Of a stretch of DNA of 64,000 nt, positions 57,301 to 64,000 are shown one piece after another. The position numbers were made by a program, and so were the translations under genes. Each line of letters opens with the position of its first letter. The first letter of the stretch is position 1. This DNA is from Chlorops oryzae. Its lineage: Eukaryota > Arthropoda > Insecta > Diptera > Chloropidae. The notes below the pieces were generated by a model that did not search any database, had not been told where the DNA came from, and worked only from the letters and a program-made list of their open reading frames with translations. The DNA lies in assembly GCA_020466095.1 (NCBI GenBank), contig CM035808.1, positions 26,181,508 to 26,245,507 on the forward strand. The letters are read 5' to 3'.

Positions 57301-58555
57301 TTTTAGCAAGAGTTTTTGCAGCAACTCACATGCAAAGTACATCCGGACGATTCTCACTGAATGTGAGAGCCTTTGCTGAAGTGTCTAGTTCTTGCAATCC
57401 TATAGCATATATATCTGGAGCTTCTTCACATGCAGCCAACCATAAATAAAGTGGACTGTCGCAAAAGTATTTGTTATTAACATTCCAGGTGGCACAATAG
57501 ATCCTGTATAGGAACACCAAAATAAAAAATCAGAAATTTTTATAGAACGCTCTGATCTTAAAGTTTTTAAATTATGTTCTTTAAATAATAGAACAAAAAT
57601 TTCTACTTAGTGAAAACTTACTTGAAATCTTTATACACAATGTACTCGTGTTCCCGTCTTTTAAGCTCCTGCCGCACTTCTCCAATCTGCCGATAATCAT
57701 TCAACCAACTGTAACTCAAAACGGCATTATTATCGTTATTAGTTACTCCAACTGACATTTTCGCCGAGATAATTTGAGCTTGAAATGTATCAAAGCCCGA
57801 AGCTCCTTCCACCGTAGTGATTGGATAATAGTAGTATTTAACAGCTGCTTCTTCAGCATTTTTCAGCTCAAATTGAAGTTGCGATATAGAGCCCTTCTTA
57901 TCTGCAATAGCGATGAGAAATTCACATGAGCGAACAAGAATAATGAGATAACATCAACGGAGAAAACAAAAAACAAAAAACAATGCGATAAACAAAAAAA
58001 TATCAAATACAAAACGATTTGTGTGTATTCCCATACCAGTGTAAATCTGAAATGTATCGTTCAGTGGGAAAACTTTGTCGATAGTCAATTCGGAGCTCGA
58101 ACGAGGTGGCAAGCGGGTTGCGGTCAGGGCAAAAACAGCATATGTACCTCCAGCAATAGAGACAACCAAGGCCAGCAAGCGACTTGTGTGCTCCTGTCCA
58201 ACAATTTGATAGGCTTCGAAAATCTATGATAAGCAAGAGTAGGTATAGAGAAAAAAAAATTATGGATACAGTGAAAAATGATGGGGGAAAACCGAATGCA
58301 CAAACATACCGAAAGTACATTCTCATTATCCTTGAATTTCTGTTGCACAATTTGTAATGTTGTTAGCGATGGTGGCAGTGGAGGTGGAGGTGGCTGTCCA
58401 TCGACGTCACCACCTGCTGCTTCAGCTGCCATCGCTGCTGCTGCTGCTGCAACTGATGTAGATACAGCCGTTGCCGAGACTGAGGCTGATATCGTGGGGA
58501 CCGTACTGGTTGAATCGCTGCTCATTTCGGGAGTTGTACTTCGAAGCGCTTCCAA
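54397..58555 (-). CDS. Ocrl: Ocrl copy B: inositol polyphosphate 5-phosphatase OCRL
   Basis: The same 12-exon gene as copy A shifted by 7307-7308 bases: 58555-58310, 58223-58037, 57901-57622, 57503-57330, 57191-56853, 56788-56564, 56497-56362, 55821-55542, 55468-55218, 55141-54955, 54892-54668, 54581-54397. It also gives 904 residues with all 5-phosphatase signatures, the ASH and the RhoGAP-like domains. Differences in coding sequence are few: one Pro-to-Ser in the N-terminal Pro tract (PPPPPLPPS) and silent changes in exons 3 and 4. The upstream DNA is shared with copy A only to about 58687, 132 bases before the start Met; beyond that copy B has unique sequence next to Top1 and is probably the copy with the ancestral promoter. 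The exon 4/5 acceptor is uncertain as in copy A. Confidence 0.92.
55883..56097 (-). repeat. (GA)n microsatellite in Ocrl copy B intron 7
   Basis: Counterpart of 48576-48795, with GATAGA interruptions not present in copy A. It explains the long Leu/Ser-rich open frames in this interval. Confidence 0.85.
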
Positions 58556-58689
58556 AGTTGTTTTCTCGTTTGCTCGTTTTCTATTTTTAGTTTGTATTGT
58601 TTGTTTAGAAACGTCATAGGCTGCGCAGTATTAGCGCTCTGCCGACGTTCCTCATTTCTAATTGGATTTCGACAACGGTAGGGTGTCTA

Positions 58690-59000
58690 TCATATATTGC
58701 TATATGTGACACTCTACAACAACTATCAAGTATTACAGTGGGAAAGCCTGTCAAAATGCTATATGGCTCCAAATGGTGTGGTGAAGTTGAGTAGAAATCA
58801 GCTGACTGTCAAATTGGCTCCAAATGGTTTGGTGAAGTTGAGTAAAAAACTTCGTGGTGAGTTAAGGACAGTGGTGAGTTAAAATAGTGGAAAGCTGGCG
58901 GAGCCATTTGGAAAGCTGGCTATAAGTAGCTGGTGCCATTTGGAAAACTGGCTATTAGCAGCCAAATAATTTGGAAAGACCGCTGTTTGGTCTTTGCTCA
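58690..59000. repeat. short imperfect tandem repeats
   Basis: GGCTCCAAATGG-TGTGGTGAAGTTGAGTA occurs twice (about 58767 and 58830), followed by GCCATTTGGAAA(G/A)CTGGCTAT twice (about 58902 and 58937). No gene is seen. This is the start of the unique DNA upstream of Ocrl copy B. Confidence 0.6.
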
Positions 59001-59218
59001 ATATGACCGAAGTCACTAACCTTTTACCAGTATATGAAGGGTATTCCCACAAAGATTCGAACCCAATTTCCGAATTCTATGAGGAGCCAGGTATTCTGGA
59101 ATCTAGATTCATGCTAATTTAGTCAACACACAAAATTTTGTGTCTTAGCTAGACACGTTGTCTGGTTTTGATGCGGGTCTGCTCTTACGTCACGAATTTC
59201 TGATAGAGTACTTTGAGA

Positions 59219-59695
59219 GGGCGTAGCACAAAAAGTAGGCGTGGCAGCGTTACGAAGTTAAACTTTTTCCACTTTGGGGCACATGAGTAACCTATGTTCC
59301 GAATTTGAGGACCGTGGGTTCAAAATTGTGGATTTTAGAAAAACCCGTTTTTGTTTGAGGGGGTTGGGGTGGTTCGAATTCGAAATTTTTTTGGGAATCT
59401 CTTAGATCTAGAGATAGAAACGTCCATGCCAAATTTCAAAGCCCTAGGGCAACTCCTTCTATGATTTACCAAGAAATGTATGGAGGTCAAGCACCTTTTG
59501 CGAGTGAAAACACCTTTGAGTGGGCGTAGCACAAAAAGTAGGCGTGGCAGCGTTACGAAGTTAAACTTTTTCCAACTTTGGGGCACAAGAGTAACCTATG
59601 TTCCGAATTTGAGGACCGTGGGTTCAAAATTGTGGATTTTAGAAAAACCCGTTTCTGTTTGAGGGGGTTGGGGGGTTCGATTTCGAATATTTTTT
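59219..59695 (+). repeat. 302-bp tandem duplication, partial second unit
   Basis: GGGCGTAGCACAAAAAGTAG at 59219 recurs at 59521, and the next about 170 bases (GTGGCAGCGTTACGAAGTTA, GAGGACCGTGGGTTCAAAAT, TTTGAGGGGGTTGGGG) repeat almost exactly. The GTAGGCGTGGCAG style resembles the GTGGGCGTGGCAG blocks of family A, but the rest is different. Confidence 0.75.
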
Positions 59696-59699
59696 AGTA

Positions 59700-61613
59700 A
59701 TTATATTAGTTTTTGTCTGTTTGTACGGGACAAAAGTATCATTTTCTGTGGAATGCTCCTATGTCTCTATCTCAAATATGCCTGCATATTTTCGAGGTAA
59801 CACGTTAAGTAACTACGTGCTACTTGCCTTACAACTACGAACTCTCAATTTTAATAATTCCGATCAAGAGAAAGTTTTAATTGTGGAATATTCATATCGG
59901 TCCATAATTTTATTCATATTCACTTAATTAACTTACACCTATAATTTCTGCTCGCAGTTTACTTTTATCATATCTAACGTGTCCGTTTAATTAATTTCTT
60001 TTCAATAATGAACGTGTAAATACCGAAGTATGTACGTGTTTAAATAGTTATGCATAAACACTCACGACAAATCAATCTTAAATTTGCTTGAATGTGGCTC
60101 TTTGATTCATGATCTATTCATTGCAATGTGTGATCTATTAATTTTCACAGTGTCCTTACTTTCTTTATTCAAACATCGCTATATGTTATTTAATCATATG
60201 TATATAATTTTTCCAAATCATTCTTTTTCAACTCAATTATTTTAAAAATTTTCTAAACCGGATGTGCATGAAAAAAACCTTAAAACTAAAATATATACGC
60301 CTAGTTTTTTTCAAGAAAAATACATAGTTTACTTTCTTTACAGACATTCGCTGCTAATTAGAATAATTGCACAAAGAAAATCAATTTTTTTTGTTATATA
60401 ACTGAAAAAAATAATAAGTAAGATACTTCATATTTAAAAGAAGCTTACTTAAAATACTCAATTATGATTAACAATATAAAAGGAAAAAATAAGGATTACA
60501 CCTAACGTAATTATAGTAAAATTAAGACAATAGTTATACAATTTGCTATTGTAAAATTGTTTTAAAATGGACATTTACTAGAAAATATTCAATTTTCCTT
60601 TTTTAGACTGGGCTTTTAGTATTTTCGCACTCGGATTATCAAATTTTGTGACTTTTACCATTCAACTATTTCGATTTTTTAGTTTTCGAGAGAATTTTTT
60701 TTTAAACAATGGTACGATATTCTTTTTTTAAGTTTTATGAATTACACTAAAGTTTTAAAGCTAAGAAAACATTGAACTTTCAATTTGATGCGTTAATATA
60801 ATCTTAATACTTATATAAAGATAACGTACCCTCTGCTACCATGAATGAATATTGAAGAAATTAAAAATTTTGTTACTAAAATAATTAAAGCGAAATTTCT
60901 CATACGAAGGAACAGTACTTTGCTCTATTAATTGAATGTTTCGAATAGAAAGAAAACGGATTTTACAGAATAAATTATAAAAACAACACTGCACTCATAA
61001 TCGACGATCTACATTCTCTTCCGATGCGATGTCAACAAGTCTTAACAACGCATTCTTCCAAATGCAGACCGTCCGAATCGAGGTCGATATTTAACAATAC
61101 ATTTGAACTTTATAAGTTTTAGCTTAATTATAGAAAAAAAATAAAGAGAAAAAAAAATGGCGGAAAAGTAGGGACAAATAGGGGAAACAATTAACGAATT
61201 ATTTAAAAAGAAGAGCTTTCATATTTTAACCTGGTCTTTACATTCACAGTTGCCCTAAGTGAAGCAAAATGATTGTTGCGCAAGAGGTAAAAGCACAAAA
61301 CATAGGCGATGAAATAGTGCGGTTCTTAATTTTAAATCAAGTGTTTCCTACTGTCCGATTGGTTATTGACATTAATGGATAATCTTATTGTATCATTAAA
61401 AACTATAATTGTTCATGCATAAGTTGAATATATGCACAAAGTTTTTACTTCTTAAACGTTATTTTTCAAGGGGACTTCTAGATGTATGCGTGTGGGTGTG
61501 TGGATATATGTGTGCTCCTTTTTAGTTCATTTCCGTTTTTTAATTCGATCTTGGGTGGGCTTTCCTTTATAATGTGAAAAACGATTGTGAGTGGGAGCAA
61601 ACATCTCGACTCT
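59700..61613. other. Top1 3' flank and intergenic DNA
   Basis: AT-rich, with no gene seen on either strand. The right part (about 61400-61613) should include the topoisomerase 3' untranslated region. Adenine-rich stretches at 61128-61158 are low complexity. Confidence 0.5.
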
Positions 61614-63899
61614 TTAGAAGATATAGTTCTCATCAGCCATATGAATAGCCCACATAAATTTATTTCGCTGTGTCTTGTTAAAAATCTTCTCGAGGGGTAC
61701 GTCAAACTTTTTGCACCTGTAAAATTTTCAATTTTTATTTAATATTATTAATTCAGCGTTCAAAAGCTCTTAAATTATGAGAGTAAAATTCAAAAGTTTT
61801 GAAATAAATAAAAGCAGATATTAGATGTGTTGGTTTTCTATTATTTGTAAAGAGGTAGGTAAATCTATCTTAACTTATTCTATGTACTCAGCTAATTAAT
61901 CCAAACTCATCTTGCCATACAAAATCTAACGAGCACACACCTGATTTCCGCTTTCAGTCACAAGATGATATAAAGTCAAAATTCGTCCATTTCTATAACT
62001 TACCATGCTACACTGATTCGAGGATCCAAATAATTTAGTTTTGATGTTCCCAATGCAATAGTCTTATTTTCATCCCTGTCAGTCTCTTGCAATTCTAATT
62101 TCTTCAATTGTTCCTTCAAACGTTCCAACTGCTTGCCCTTTTTATCTGCATTAATTTTTTCTTTAACCGAGCCACGTTTGGCTGCTTTTTTAAGATCCTG
62201 AAACATGAAAAAAATGTCGAATAAACCTTCGAGCTTAACGAGATATAACGAAAGAAATAAAATCGTACAGCATATTCCGCTTCAGAATCGTCAATCATTT
62301 CACGTTTTTGACGTATCTTCTCTTTAAGATTCTCCATCGATTTCTCATGACTCTTGGGCACAGAGCGTTGATGGTTACAAAGTATAGCAACAGCACGATT
62401 AGCTCGATTGTAGGCAAGCAGCTTCTCGGGCAAAGACATATCATCTTGGGTGAGCAAAGCCAATTGATTTTGCAATGTAATCGAAGCGTTGTACGTACGG
62501 AAAACTTTGGCAGTTAGGCCTGAAATAAAATCAATGAATTAGTGCTGAAAAAATAAAATGGTTTCCCCCCAAGAAATCACTTACCGTCCATTAATTCCTT
62601 CAAATGTTCATTTAGCACTTGTGTATTCAAACGATCGAATAGATCATCACCTTCCTTTTTGTTTTCCATAAAAAGTTCCAAATTCTTAAAGACTCGTTTC
62701 TCAACTTCCACTTCATTGTAGTAACGAATGGAATCCTTACCGAGAAAATCAAAAACTACGACATTTTCTTTACCATTCAGCTGTTTATGAAGTTGAACGT
62801 GCTCAACACGCAGCGAACAGCAACCAACTGTATCGGCCTGATCCTCATCTTTCTCGTTGCCTGCTCTCAATGCCAATTTATCAATGAAATAAAGTGCAAC
62901 CGCACGTTGACGCACGCGCATTTCTTTTGATTTCCACTCATCACGATATGTATTACGAATCCTATCAATGACCTTATGAAGTCGACGTGCTGTCTCGTAT
63001 TTAACATGATCCTTTTCACCTTTCAACTTCGACGATGGATTCAACATGATATATTTCACTTGACCTTGCACATTTTCTGTCCAGGATGCTAGCCAAGTCA
63101 CTGTGTTATCGTGACGCACTTCTTTCCAGCGATGACCTTTCGGTGGAGCCGGTATCTTCGAGTTCTTGCCACAATTTATCAAGACATCTTCAGCTTGAAC
63201 ACGTCGTTTGATCATACCCATTTTTGGATGTTCGCCACGGCCTCGAAATAGACCTGGTGGCTCCAAACGGAAATTGCCAATTTTCTCTTTATGTCCGTCA
63301 ATTATGCAAATGCCATATTCCTTAATTAATGCTTCGTTCTCTTCTTTCTTCTTTTGCTTTTCTTCTTTTGTTGCATTTTTACGCTTCTCGGACTGAGCTA
63401 GGAAATAGTCGTGCATTTCCTGAAAATTGCATTTCTTGAAATTCTTAATCATTTCTCGCTCCTTCGAAGTCATGGACTTGCGGAAATCCTTGAAGAAATT
63501 CTCATTGAAGACATCTTTCGTGCAATAATCGTGATTTAACATCTTGGCATAGAATGTTGCTGCTTCTTCCGTTATCTCGGATAGTTCCATTGCTTTGCCA
63601 TCATAAAAGAATCGTACATTTTTCGGTAATCGCTCGTACAATGGTGCAAACACGGGACCTTTGTGTTCCAATGTATTCCATTTGACGCCATCTTCGCGCT
63701 TTTCCTCCTCCCACCTGCGAATGCGTGGAGAATTGTATTTTTTAGATTTAATAATATCATGCGATGTTGGGTTGGCTGTACAAAAGCGTACAATAAATGT
63801 TGGATGTAAGATTGTCAATCTTTGTGGTAATTTCACTTTATGCAATATAAATACTATATTCTGCCATGCAAAAGAAAACTTTGTTGTTGCCATTGGCAT
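61614..63899 (-). CDS. Top1: type IB DNA topoisomerase, putative mitochondrial form
   Basis: The enzyme relaxes DNA supercoils by a transient 3'-phosphotyrosine nick. Exons on the minus strand: 63899-62585, 62519-62269, 62197-62004, 61716-61614, with consistent phases giving 620 residues. All catalytic residues are present: Arg in LALRAGNEK, Lys in [11 protein letters not shown], Arg in YNRANRAVA, His in CNHQR and Tyr578 in [10 protein letters not shown]. The C-terminus MADENYIF is intact. It differs from nuclear Top1 in lacking the long Lys/Ser-rich N-terminus. The core is preceded by only about 60 residues, with no Asp/Glu before residue 48 and five Lys/Arg, and the pre-core reads [12 protein letters not shown] rather than the W-W-EEE of nuclear enzymes. 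That is like human TOP1MT (601 residues). A stop (63900-63902) abuts the start Met, and a two-codon and an overlapping upstream ORF precede it. The alternative is that a splice acceptor at 63776 links to a nuclear N-terminus outside the window. Confidence 0.9.
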
Positions 63900-64000
63900 T
63901 CATTGCATTAGTTACGACAAAAATCATTCTTGTCATTCTTCAAGTCAGCAAAACCTAATCCACACTTGTTTTCATGATCAAATTGAAATACAAGAAATTG

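Noticed and set aside
63700..63776. Splice acceptor (CTTTTGTACAG) as the true 5' edge of the topoisomerase exon
   Set aside because: Not excluded, but the preceding 41 codons are open, contain no Asp/Glu and look like a mitochondrial leader, and the pre-core lacks the nuclear Trp pair. The start at 63899 is therefore preferred and the alternative is recorded in the entry.

Overview
The window is nuclear DNA of a fly (Diptera, probably a higher fly). The evidence is split, short-intron genes closely related to fly Ocrl and Top1, AT-rich intergenic DNA with (CA)n and (AAC)n microsatellites, an almost unaltered irritans-type (Himar1-like) mariner, a mellifera-like mariner, and many small inverted-repeat elements. 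I see no bacterial operon, CRISPR array or true tRNA/rRNA gene. The exact genus cannot be told from the sequence alone.

Layout. Positions 1-33 kb are almost gene-free. They hold a dense and often nested set of short transposons: hAT-like elements with 8-bp target duplications, hairpin elements, tRNA-derived SINEs, mariner copies, and a dispersed repeat that begins TATACCCGACACACTCTGTG and ends near CTATAACACCCTTACTTG. From 33 to 43 kb there are two tiny secreted-protein genes on the minus strand: an acidic repeat protein at 33000-33266 and a 39-residue peptide at 39567-39686 with a TATA box and initiator. Between and beside them lie a 5'-truncated jockey-like LINE, pieces of an RNase H-bearing LINE, and a Himar1-like mariner interrupted by another element.

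From 43.5 to 58.7 kb there is a head-to-tail array of the phosphoinositide 5-phosphatase gene Ocrl on the minus strand. Two full 12-exon copies (47090-51247 and 54397-58555) each give 904 residues, and a truncated third copy at 43455-43830 keeps only exon 1 and a scrap of exons 2-3. Gene bodies are nearly identical, but the two spacers between units differ by many small indels. This suggests either patchy homogenisation or unpolished assembly. From 61.6 to 63.9 kb there is a four-exon type IB DNA topoisomerase on the minus strand with all catalytic residues.

The most interesting gene is this topoisomerase. It lacks the long charged nuclear N-terminus and instead opens with a basic, acid-free leader of about 47 residues. 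Its total length (620) and pre-core sequence (RWEEEK.EDG) match the vertebrate mitochondrial enzyme TOP1MT. The second strong result is that two tRNA-derived SINE families and an RNase H-type LINE in the same window share a 3' tail, which points to a SINE-LINE partnership.
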